Positions 1 to 6,536 of a stretch of 9,690 bases of DNA are shown in pieces. The notes below the pieces were generated by a model. The model saw nothing but the letters and a program-made list of their open reading frames with translations. It did not search any database and was not told where the DNA came from. The DNA lies in contig CAYMYI010000140.1 in the NCBI GenBank assembly GCA_964394585.1, positions 1 through 9,690 of the forward strand, read 5' to 3'. Every line of letters begins with the position of its first letter. Within the stretch, counting starts at the first letter, position 1. A program made the position numbers and the translations under genes. The DNA comes from CAYUJH01 sp964394585. GTDB taxonomy: Bacteria; Bacteroidota; Bacteroidia; Cytophagales; Flammeovirgaceae.

Positions 1-1
1 C

Positions 2-616
2 GTCGAAATTTTCTGCTATCTTTTGTTTCACATGCTTTTCTATGCAATTCATTTCCATAGGGGGCAAAAATTTTCCATCAGGAAGCTGAGGTAGGCCTTC
101 GGCTTGCCCGCTGATTCCGGCAAAAGCCTCTACGTAATCGTACCAAGGAGCTAGGTCTGCATACCGAATGGGCCAATCTACACCAATTCCATCTTTAGTA
201 TTCGCTTCAAAGTCCATCTCACTCCAACGGTACGATTGCCGCCCCCACATAATGGAACGCCCCCCTACATGGTATCCGCGCAGCCAATCGAATCGCTTAG
301 TTTCGTTGTAAGGATTTTCTTCGTCGTCTACAAACCAGTGAACGGCCGATTCGTTCAAGTACCCAATGCGTTTTTGTTTGACTTTCGTTTTGTTAAGTTG
401 TTCTTGTGTAAGGCGGCCTCTGTGTGGGAGTTCCCAATCGTCGATCATAGCCGTAGGGTAATCGTTCGGATGTTTCACATCGCGGCCTCGTTCTAGCACT
501 AAGGTTTTCAATCCTTTTTCAGAAAGCTCTTTGGCTGCCCAACCTCCACTAATGCCTGAGCCTACAACAATGGCATCGTAGGTGTTTTCCTGTTTTGCTT
601 TTAGGTTCAAGTTCAT
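2..616 (-). CDS. GMC-family FAD-dependent oxidoreductase, N-terminal third (3' end off the left edge)
   Basis: The open frame starts at the ATG at 616-614 and runs 205 codons to the left edge without a stop, so about the last two thirds of a protein of roughly 560 residues (usual family size) is missing. What is visible: after about 14 leader residues comes a Rossmann dinucleotide-binding strand (YDAIVVGSGISGGWAAKEL) with the GxGxxG FAD fingerprint, then an acidic strand end (TLVLERG), and further on the GMC signature region GGRSIMWGRQ followed by DWPIRYADLAPWYDYVE. Such enzymes oxidise alcohols, sugars or related hydroxyl compounds with FAD and pass electrons to a quinone or cytochrome partner; the substrate cannot be told here. 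No signal peptide is visible. The gene lies 36 bases downstream of the subunit 3 gene, so the two are probably co-transcribed and form one complex, with the partner supplying the export signal (inference). A cytochrome subunit could lie further left, out of view. Confidence 0.9.
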   Translation of the reverse strand, partial: MNLNLKAKQENTYDAIVVGSGISGGWAAKELSEKGLKTLVLERGRDVKHPNDYPTAMIDDWELPHRGRLTQEQLNKTKVKQKRIGYLNESAVHWFVDDEENPYNETKRFDWLRGYHVGGRSIMWGRQSYRWSEMDFEANTKDGIGVDWPIRYADLAPWYDYVEAFAGISGQAEGLPQLPDGKFLPPMEMNCIEKHVKQKIAENFD

Positions 617-652
617 ATATAAGTTAATTAATGTTGTGAGTATAAGTAAAAT

Positions 653-1237
653 TTACATCGCCCATGTTTTTTGGTCGGGCGCCAGGTCTGTACAACCTTG
701 ATATGCCCCCGGTATGGGTACATATGCTAACGTTTGAGCGCCAAGTTCCGAGGTGTAGTACGCTTGAATAGTGGCTTGTTTTAAGCGGTAGAAAAACGAG
801 GGGCGCCCTTCCATATTCTTGAGAGCATCGTTCTCTGCTGTAATGAATGCATCTTGTTTTTCCGTAGCGAGTTCAGCGAAAGGCTTACTGTGCTGTTCAA
901 TACACTTTGTATCCAATGCATCGAGTCCTTGGGCAAATTCTTGAGCTTCTTCAGAAGGGGTACAATCTTTTAATATTAAATCAATAAATTGGTGTACACC
1001 TGCTTCTTTGGCACCGGGAGTATTGGTTTTGGGTAGTATACGGTCTACCATAGCTGCTAGTGTTTTGCCTTGTGCCTCAGAGAGGTACAAAGGTTTCCAT
1101 AGAGCCTCTTGCTGAGGTTGTTCACAGGCTTGCAGAAGCGTAAGTAGCGAGGGGGTAGCAAGAGTGCCTCCTAGGGTGACAATCATGCTTTTTAATGCGT
1201 TTCTTCTTTCCACTTTCGTATTTACAGTTTTAATCAA
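653..1237 (-). CDS. Gluconate 2-dehydrogenase subunit 3 family lipoprotein (small subunit of the GMC dehydrogenase)
   Basis: About 194 residues. The N-terminus carries a Tat-like signal: twin arginines in ERRNALK, a hydrophobic stretch, and a lipobox-like LLQAC at about residues 34-38, which suggests export by Tat and lipid anchoring at the cysteine. The mature part contains segments typical of the small subunit of membrane gluconate/GMC dehydrogenases, such as LAAMVDRILPKTNTPGAKEAG, VHQFIDLIL and a C-terminal FFYRLKQATIQAYYTSE. It presumably binds the large subunit encoded just downstream. The start is uncertain: no in-frame ATG precedes the arginines. The longest frame begins with TTG at 1237-1235; a GTG at 1213-1211 would give a product beginning M-ERRNALK, which looks more like the family. 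An ATG at 1241-1239 is in another frame and stops after three codons. Family assignment is fairly sure; the substrate is unknown. Confidence 0.87.
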   Translation of the reverse strand: MIKTVNTKVERRNALKSMIVTLGGTLATPSLLTLLQACEQPQQEALWKPLYLSEAQGKTLAAMVDRILPKTNTPGAKEAGVHQFIDLILKDCTPSEEAQEFAQGLDALDTKCIEQHSKPFAELATEKQDAFITAENDALKNMEGRPSFFYRLKQATIQAYYTSELGAQTLAYVPIPGAYQGCTDLAPDQKTWAM

Positions 1238-1286
1238 ACATCAATAAATAGATGTATGGAAATTAGCAAATCTTTAAGAGAAGCGG

Positions 1287-1318
1287 AAATTTTACCCCAT
1301 TATGGAGTGTTAATCAAA
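1287..1318 (-). promoter_or_regulatory. Possible Bacteroidota-type promoter for the dehydrogenase operon
   Basis: On the minus strand TTTG (1318-1315) is followed after 20 bases by TAAAATTT (1294-1287). This resembles the Bacteroidota primary sigma-factor pattern TTTG, 19-21 bases, TAnnTTTG, although the second box matches only in part. It sits about 50 bases upstream of the TTG start and just after the terminator of the preceding gene, where a promoter is needed. The match is weak and was made by eye. Confidence 0.25.
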
Positions 1319-1326
1319 TTCTAATT

Positions 1327-1367
1327 AAAAAAAACAAGTCTCTCTCCATGATGTTAGGAGAAAGACT
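1327..1367 (-). terminator. Rho-independent terminator of the 256-residue exported protein gene
   Basis: On the minus strand the RNA can form an 11-bp stem, AGTCTTTCTCC (1367-1357) with GGAGAGAGACT (1347-1337). All positions pair if one G-U wobble is counted. The loop is 9 bases and a run of eight Ts follows (1334-1327). It lies 40 bases beyond the stop codon at 1407, and it separates this gene from the dehydrogenase pair further along the same strand. Confidence 0.88.
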
Positions 1368-1406
1368 GTAAACTACGCAAGCATAAAAATTTTGAATAGT
1401 CCGTTT

Positions 1407-2177
1407 TTATTCGTTGATGATATAATTTACTTTATCGACTCCTGTGTTCCCTGTTTGCGGATTGTATGCATATACAATCACTTCATACAAACCCGGACTG
1501 GACACTTCCCATTGGCTTGAAAAGGCGTTGGTATCTTGCCAATCGAGTACTACTTCAATATGTTGTTTACCATCTTTTTTAATAATGGCGGTTACCTCCA
1601 TTTGGTTAGCATCCCATAAGCCTCCTTGGGTAATGGGGCATCCACACATCATGACTACGTTTGCTTCAATAGTTACTTTAGAATCGGATAGGTTATTAAG
1701 TGTTAATACTTGGTGTGTACGGGGTTGAAGTACATCGACTACAAACCCGGGGATCTCAACTACAATGCCATCTCCTAGGATGTCTTTACCGGGTATTACC
1801 CACAATTCCGTGGATGCTACTACAGTGGCTTGTTTTTGATTGGTAGGTGCTTGTACCTCTACACGCACATAAGTAGGTTCTTCTAGTTCGAGGGTTGCCT
1901 CAAACCCTGCTGTATTTTCATCGGCAAGGTTCATGTTTCTTTCTTTGGGAGTTTTCATGATGAGCGTAGTATTACCGGTACTGCCCTGTGTAATTCCTTC
2001 CGCTAAGATTTCCCCAGAGCTAACTTTGCGGATAATTACATGAGCACCGCCAATTGAAGAACCAATAAATTTTGCATCTTTTGCTTTGGCACGTACCATT
2101 ACTTTAGTTGGGGTTGTTGTAGCAAACGAACTACATCCTATCAAGATGCATATTGTTAAAATGAGTATTTGTTTCAT
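1407..2177 (-). CDS. Exported beta-rich protein of unknown function with an MCGCP motif
   Basis: The product has 256 residues. The start ATG (2177-2175) opens a clear signal peptide, KQILILTICILIGCSS. Either the cysteine at residue 15 is a lipobox cysteine (L-I-G-C) or signal peptidase I cuts after SFA at residue 19. The mature part looks all-beta. The first half (about 24-130) reads like an Ig-like or carboxypeptidase-regulatory sandwich, with GGAHVIIRKVSSGEILAEG and a following GSTGNT turn. The middle has WVIPGKDILGDGIVVEIPG. The second half contains VVMMCGCPITQGGLWDA (about 174-190) and ends in alternating strands of Ig-like character. The Cys-Gly-Cys pair within an otherwise cysteine-free mature chain could bind metal or form a redox-active disulfide, but nothing here proves this. 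I do not recognise a named family. It is a single-gene transcript by its own terminator, divergent from the desaturase, and near but not in the dehydrogenase operon. Confidence 0.83.
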   Translation of the reverse strand: MKQILILTICILIGCSSFATTTPTKVMVRAKAKDAKFIGSSIGGAHVIIRKVSSGEILAEGITQGSTGNTTLIMKTPKERNMNLADENTAGFEATLELEEPTYVRVEVQAPTNQKQATVVASTELWVIPGKDILGDGIVVEIPGFVVDVLQPRTHQVLTLNNLSDSKVTIEANVVMMCGCPITQGGLWDANQMEVTAIIKKDGKQHIEVVLDWQDTNAFSSQWEVSSPGLYEVIVYAYNPQTGNTGVDKVNYIINE

Positions 2178-2427
2178 GAGCTAGATTTGATTGATTAAGT
2201 AATGACTAAGTCCTCTAATTTCGGACATATCAAGTTATTTACACAGTTGGTTATCACTATTAAGTTTAGTTAAATGAACACAAGGAATGATGAAAGTCAT
2301 GAGAAATCTGTAAAAAAACTGTTTTCTTCGAAAGAGTTTAATAGTTGTTCGCTAATTTTAAACAATTGCACGAAGGTGTAATCAAAATTATCAATCGTTC
2401 AACAATCAATTTATATTTTTAGACTTT
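2178..2427. other. Divergent intergenic spacer between the exported protein and the desaturase
   Basis: These 250 AT-rich bases should hold the promoters and 5' leaders of both flanking genes. I see TAnnTTTG-like boxes reading toward the desaturase (TAATTTTA at 2353-2360 and TATATTTT at 2412-2419), but neither has a convincing TTTG about 20 bases upstream. I see no coding frame, tRNA, clear operator palindrome or sigma-54 type GG/GC promoter. The desaturase ATG has no Shine-Dalgarno sequence, which is usual in this phylum. Confidence 0.5.
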
Positions 2428-3549
2428 ATGCAAAAAAAATTAAGGTTTACGGGAAAAGATCAAGCACTTTTCTTCCCCACTTTAAAAAAACGTGTTGACG
2501 CTTACTTCACAGAGAACAAAATTTCCAAAAATGCAAACGCCGAGATGGTTTTTAAATCCATTTTCTTCGGTGGGGGAGTAATCGCACTCTACTCGCTGAT
2601 TATGTTCGGGGGTTTTTCGCCTTGGGTGATGCTAGGGTTGGCAATTTTGCTAGGTATGTTTAAAGCATTTGTTGGTTTTAACATTAGCCACGATGCTATC
2701 CATGGCTCGTATACTACTAATAAGCGGTTGAATGAGATAATAGGTAAAATTTCTTTCAACACGCTAGGAGGTAACGATACGGTGTGGCGAACTACGCACA
2801 ACCTTGTGCACCATACTTATACCAATATACCTGGGCACGATGAAGATATCGATGTTGCACCCGGATTAATTAGGCTTTCGGTGTTAGAAAAGCTCAAACC
2901 AATGATGCGCTATCAACATTTATATGCTTTTCCTTTATATGGGCTAGCTTATATTTCGTGGATTTTCCGAAAAGACTACGTAAAGTTTTTTCAAGGGCAA
3001 ATCGGGCAAACTAAAACGAATTATTCGAAAACAGATATGTTCAATTTGTTTGCATTCAAAGTGTTATACTATACTTTGTTCATTGTCTTGCCACTTGTGT
3101 TTCTACCTATTGCTTGGTGGCAATTTTTGATTGGTTTCGTAGTGATGAATATTGCTGGAGGCTTAGTTTTAGGATTAGTATTTCAGTTAGCGCATGTGGT
3201 AGAGGGAACCGATTTTCCTGAACCTAATAATGAGAACGAAATTGAGGAAGTATGGGCTATTCACCAAATGCAAACTACGGCAAACTTTGCCCGCAAAAGC
3301 TGGTTAGCTTGCTTCCTGTGCGGAGGGCTCAACATGCAAGTTGAACACCATTTGTTTCCTAATATATGCCATGTTCATTACCCTGCTATTTCAGAAATTG
3401 TTAAAGATACTGCTGAAGAATTTGGAGTGCCGTACATCGAACATCCTACTTTTTCGCAGGCTGTTGTATCACACTACCGAATGCTCAAAAAGTTAGGCAA
3501 AGAAGCTTTAGACGAAATGCAAAGCTCGCCTAGAACGCAAGTAGCATAG
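2428..3549 (+). CDS. Membrane fatty acid desaturase (acyl-lipid / front-end type)
   Basis: The product has 373 residues and is an integral membrane di-iron desaturase that introduces a cis double bond into acyl chains, using O2 and electrons from a ferredoxin or cytochrome b5 partner. All three histidine boxes are present: HDAIH (88-92), HNLVHH (124-129) and QVEHH (304-308), with a further His at 256 in FQLAH that fits the usual extra ligand. Hydrophobic segments lie at about 46-60, 64-84, 166-180 and 207-255. The Q-x-x-H-H third box is shared with front-end (delta-5/6) and linoleoyl-CoA-type desaturases, but regioselectivity cannot be read from it. No cytochrome b5 domain is fused and no electron donor gene is adjacent. 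Length is normal and the gene looks intact. It is monocistronic, with its own terminator 20 bases after the stop. The likely role is control of membrane fluidity, for example in cold. Confidence 0.94.
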   Translation: MQKKLRFTGKDQALFFPTLKKRVDAYFTENKISKNANAEMVFKSIFFGGGVIALYSLIMFGGFSPWVMLGLAILLGMFKAFVGFNISHDAIHGSYTTNKRLNEIIGKISFNTLGGNDTVWRTTHNLVHHTYTNIPGHDEDIDVAPGLIRLSVLEKLKPMMRYQHLYAFPLYGLAYISWIFRKDYVKFFQGQIGQTKTNYSKTDMFNLFAFKVLYYTLFIVLPLVFLPIAWWQFLIGFVVMNIAGGLVLGLVFQLAHVVEGTDFPEPNNENEIEEVWAIHQMQTTANFARKSWLACFLCGGLNMQVEHHLFPNICHVHYPAISEIVKDTAEEFGVPYIEHPTFSQAVVSHYRMLKKLGKEALDEMQSSPRTQVA

Positions 3550-3569
3550 ATTAGTAAGACTTATGCTGT

Positions 3570-3609
3570 AAAAAATCCCTTTAGCAAATAAATCTAAAGG
3601 GATTTTTTT
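3570..3609 (+). terminator. Bidirectional hairpin terminator between the desaturase and the kinase
   Basis: There is a perfect 15-bp inverted repeat: AAAAAATCCCTTTAG (3570-3584), a 9-base loop, and CTAAAGGGATTTTTT (3594-3608), ending in seven Ts. It starts 20 bases after the desaturase stop. Because the left arm opens with six As, the minus-strand transcript also ends its stem in a T run, so it can terminate the response regulator-kinase operon coming from the other side. Confidence 0.92.
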
Positions 3610-3610
3610 G

Positions 3611-3630
3611 TGCTCAATTCAAATTGAGCA
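3611..3630. repeat. 20-base palindrome next to the terminator
   Basis: TGCTCAATT (3611-3619) and AATTGAGCA (3622-3630) are perfect inverted repeats around a CA centre. The element begins two bases after the T run of the desaturase terminator. No T run follows it on either strand, so it is not a second intrinsic terminator by itself. It could stabilise the 3' end of the kinase transcript or be a protein-binding site; both are guesses. Confidence 0.6.
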
Positions 3631-3738
3631 GTTAGTTCGCTGCTTCGATTGGAAAAGCTAGGGCTTTGTAAATTTTCAAAAATCGGAGTAATCTAAATAA
3701 GGAAATTCTCAGAAAACATAAATCAAACAGGTGATAAA

Positions 3739-5100
3739 TTAGAATTTAAGGCTAAACTCTGTGCCCTCTCCCAAAACCGATTTGGCAGTAATAGTGCCTC
3801 GGTGTTGACGCATAATCTGTCTTGATAGGCTCAGACCAATTCCCGAACCGGTACTTTTTGTGGTGTAAAACGGAATAAAAATACGATCTAAGGCTTCTTG
3901 ATCGATTCCCGGCCCATTGTCGATAATATTGATGATAGGACGATTATTTTTGTTTTGAAACGCAAGCATTTGTACGATTTTATCTGGACGTTCTTCTTCA
4001 GAAAGTTCACTGAGTGCTTGTATAGCATTTTTAATAAGGTTGATAAGCACCTGTTCTAACAGCTCTTGGTCTGCTGTAATGATAAGACCTTCAGGGTCAA
4101 TGTTCATCTCGAGGTGCACATGGTGCTCTTCGAAATCGTGTTGCATCAATATTCGGATATGCTCAAACATTTCACTTACCTGTACATGTTTGAGTTTAGG
4201 TGTTGGTACGTGTGTAAGGCTACGAAACTCACTAATAAAACGTATGAGCGCTTCACTTCTTCGTTTGATGGTCTGAATGGCAAGTTGTATATCGTCGAGT
4301 TCTTCACCAGAAGCATTTTCTTGCCCTTGCAAATAGCTAATTTCTTCTTCTGCTGTATTTGCTAAAGAAGAAATAGGGGTTACTGAGTTTATAATTTCGT
4401 GTGTAAGCACTCGTATGAGATTCTGCCATGCTTCCATCTCCTGTTCCTCTAACTCGGAGTGAATGTTCTGAATGGTAACCAATTTGAATTCTTCTCCCTT
4501 GAGGTAAAGTTCAATAGCATAGATCGCTAGTTGAACCACCTCTCCATTTTTGCGGACTCGCACTAGTGCCTTGGAGCCGGTACGCAGTTGTCGAAAGTTT
4601 TCGATAAGTTCAGGGCTAAACTCTTCGAGCTTGCGTATGTTGCGCAAGCGGTTTACCTGGAAAAGCCTTTTAGCGGCTGTATTAATAATTTGTACATCTC
4701 CGTTCTTATCGAATGAAATGAGCCCAATGCCTATATGATGAATGATGTTTTTTAGATACTGATATTCCGCTTCTTTTTCTGCACGGATATCTTTAAATTT
4801 TTTCAATACCTTATTAAACTCATTATTTAATTGGTCGAAACTCCCTCCTTTACCTGTGAGCTTGTAGGAATGTGAGAAGTCGTCGTATCGAATGGAACTT
4901 AAGAAGTCGACTAACTCTCGATTGGTATTTTCCATTAAACTAATCAATGCAATTACTTGGTATACTACGAGCCCGCCTACTAGCCCTACGGTTACAAATA
5001 AGCCTTGCGAAGATTTAATAATGTATACCAGCGTGAATACGGTAATGGTAATCCCGATGACCCTTACAATTACATTGAGTCTGAAATCTTTAAAGCCCAT
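3739..5100 (-). CDS. NtrY/NtrB-like membrane sensor histidine kinase
   Basis: The product has 453 residues. Two transmembrane helices (about 10-29 and 34-54) form a tight hairpin with only about five residues between them, so there is no real periplasmic sensor. A linker/HAMP-like helix (60-112) and a PAS-like domain (about 112-215, with IGLISFDKNGDVQIINTAAKRLF) follow. The kinase core has an H box with His234 in THEIINSVTPISSL, an N box NLIKNAIQAL (354-363), G1 DNGPGID (394-400), an F box FIPFYTTK (408-415) and G2 GSGIGLSLSRQ (418-428), so it should be active. The E-x-x-N following the histidine is the pattern tied to phosphatase activity in HisKA kinases, suggesting it works in both directions. 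It is the second gene of an operon: its ATG overlaps the end of the response regulator gene by 11 bases, so the two are very probably cognate. The signal is unknown. Confidence 0.95.
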   Translation of the reverse strand: MGFKDFRLNVIVRVIGITITVFTLVYIIKSSQGLFVTVGLVGGLVVYQVIALISLMENTNRELVDFLSSIRYDDFSHSYKLTGKGGSFDQLNNEFNKVLKKFKDIRAEKEAEYQYLKNIIHHIGIGLISFDKNGDVQIINTAAKRLFQVNRLRNIRKLEEFSPELIENFRQLRTGSKALVRVRKNGEVVQLAIYAIELYLKGEEFKLVTIQNIHSELEEQEMEAWQNLIRVLTHEIINSVTPISSLANTAEEEISYLQGQENASGEELDDIQLAIQTIKRRSEALIRFISEFRSLTHVPTPKLKHVQVSEMFEHIRILMQHDFEEHHVHLEMNIDPEGLIITADQELLEQVLINLIKNAIQALSELSEEERPDKIVQMLAFQNKNNRPIINIIDNGPGIDQEALDRIFIPFYTTKSTGSGIGLSLSRQIMRQHRGTITAKSVLGEGTEFSLKF

Positions 5101-6472
5101 GCTTTTCTAATCTTCTATACAACGACGCCCGCGTTAAGCCTAGCGATTTTGCAGCTTTTGAAATATTACCAGCATGTTTGCTAATTGCCTTCTGAATCAT
5201 CATTTTTTCCACAGTTTCTAAGTCAAACTCAGAATAGTCTACATCACCGGATTCTGATTTTTGAGCTAAAAACATAAAATCACCAGGTTGGAGAGTATCT
5301 TCTTCACTCATAATAATAGCGCGTTCTAGGGCATGTTGCAACTCGCGAATATTTCCCGGCCAATGGTATTTCTGTAGTTTCTTCATAGTAGTTGAAGAAA
5401 TCTTCTTCAGATTCTTTCGATATTTTTTACAATACTCTTTCACAAAATGATTGACCAGTAAAGGGATGTCGCCATCGCGTTCTCTGAGCGGAGGAAGATG
5501 TATTTCTACCGTGTTAATACGATAAAGTAAGTCTTGCCGAAACTCGTTACTATCTACCATTTCGTATACCGGCATGTTGGTTGCGCAAATCAGACGAATA
5601 TCAATAGGAATTACCTGATTGGAACCCACACGAGTAATTTCGCGCTTCTGAAGTGCTGTGAGTAATTTGGATTGTAGCGAAAGTGATAGATTGCCGATTT
5701 CATCTAAGAAGAGGCTTCCTCCGTTGGCAACTTCAAATCTGCCGGCTCGATCTTCTTTCGCATCGGTAAACGCTCCTTTTTTGTGGCCGAATAGCTCGCT
5801 TTCAAAAAGTGATTCGGTAATCGTACCCATATCCACACTGATAAAAACTTTATCGTTTCGCAGAGAGCGGTTATGTATTGCGCGAGCAATCACTTCTTTT
5901 CCTGTACCGTTTTCTCCCAAAATCAGTACGTTAGCATCGGTAACAGCTACTTTATTAATGATGTTGAATACATGCATCATGGCGTCGCTTTCGCCGATAA
6001 TTTCGGAAAAGGATACTTGTTTATTCAGTTCTGAAGTAAGCTGTGTTTGCTGTTCTTTCAAGGTTTTTACCTCATTCATCGAATTGCGCAAGCGCGATGC
6101 TGTGCGGAGTGTAGCAATGAGCTTTTCGTTTTGCCAGGGCTTTAGTACGAAATCGGTAGCGCCAGCACGTAATGCTCGTACTGCCATTTCCACATCGCCA
6201 TATGCGGTAATCATCACTACGATGGCGTTAGGATCAATTTCTAAAATCTGTTCAAGCCAATGGAATCCTTCTTTGCCGCTGGTAGTATCTTTACTAAAGT
6301 TCATGTCAAGCATAATAACATCATAGCTATCATTGTTGAGCAGAAATGGAATTTTACCAGGGTTTTTTTCTATTTGCACTAAATCAGCATGTTTTTTCAA
6401 TAGTAGTTTTGCTGCTAACAATATATCCTCATTGTCATCAATTACTAGAATTTTACCTAACTCTTTAGCCAT
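5090..6472 (-). CDS. Sigma-54-dependent response regulator (NtrC family)
   Basis: The product has 460 residues in three domains. The receiver (about 6-125) has the acidic pair D12/D13, phospho-acceptor D56 (MLDMNF), T89 and K111, with a longer loop after D56 (SKDTTSGKEGFHWL) than in classical NtrC. The AAA+ domain (about 154-385) has Walker A GENGTGKE (186-193), the sigma-54 contact loop as GAFTDA (233-238) instead of the usual GAFTGA, Walker B SLFLDEIG (253-260), and arginine-finger region RQDLLYRIN (312-320). A Fis-type helix-turn-helix (about 430-456, NISKAAKSLGLTRASLYRR) ends the chain. It is phosphorylated by the downstream kinase and activates sigma-54 RNA polymerase at promoters elsewhere. 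I find no -24/-12 promoter in the window that would show a local target. The gene is first in its operon and divergent from the lipoprotein genes across 64 bases. Confidence 0.96.
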   Translation of the reverse strand: MAKELGKILVIDDNEDILLAAKLLLKKHADLVQIEKNPGKIPFLLNNDSYDVIMLDMNFSKDTTSGKEGFHWLEQILEIDPNAIVVMITAYGDVEMAVRALRAGATDFVLKPWQNEKLIATLRTASRLRNSMNEVKTLKEQQTQLTSELNKQVSFSEIIGESDAMMHVFNIINKVAVTDANVLILGENGTGKEVIARAIHNRSLRNDKVFISVDMGTITESLFESELFGHKKGAFTDAKEDRAGRFEVANGGSLFLDEIGNLSLSLQSKLLTALQKREITRVGSNQVIPIDIRLICATNMPVYEMVDSNEFRQDLLYRINTVEIHLPPLRERDGDIPLLVNHFVKEYCKKYRKNLKKISSTTMKKLQKYHWPGNIRELQHALERAIIMSEEDTLQPGDFMFLAQKSESGDVDYSEFDLETVEKMMIQKAISKHAGNISKAAKSLGLTRASLYRRLEKHGL

Positions 6473-6536
6473 TATTGTATATTTTACGCCTGTTTCTTAA
6501 AATCAATTAATAATTACTACTTAAACCGTTATACTT
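6473..6536. other. Short divergent spacer between the response regulator and the lipoprotein operon
   Basis: These 64 very AT-rich bases must hold at least the leaders of both operons. I could not find a convincing pair of promoter boxes on either strand, a sigma-54 GG/GC element or a clear operator palindrome. TATATTTT at 6479-6486 resembles the -7 box of Bacteroidota promoters reading right, but no good upstream box accompanies it. Confidence 0.45.

Noticed and set aside
236..496. Plus-strand open frame of 86 codons opposite the GMC oxidoreductase
   Set aside because: It is antisense to a gene with clear FAD-binding and GMC motifs and shows no family-like sequence of its own.
1010..1035. 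GG/GC-like sequence (TTGGCACC followed by TTGG) resembling a sigma-54 promoter
   Set aside because: It lies inside a coding region, the -12 element lacks the required GC, and no gene starts on the plus strand nearby.
1444..1728. Plus-strand open frame of 94 codons opposite the exported protein
   Set aside because: The minus-strand gene has a signal peptide, a full-length frame and a terminator; the plus-strand translation has no such support.
5658..6326. A 222-codon open frame on the plus strand opposite the response regulator gene
   Set aside because: It lies entirely antisense to a well-supported gene with intact receiver and AAA+ motifs; the translation is Ser-rich, low-complexity and typical of a reverse-strand shadow.
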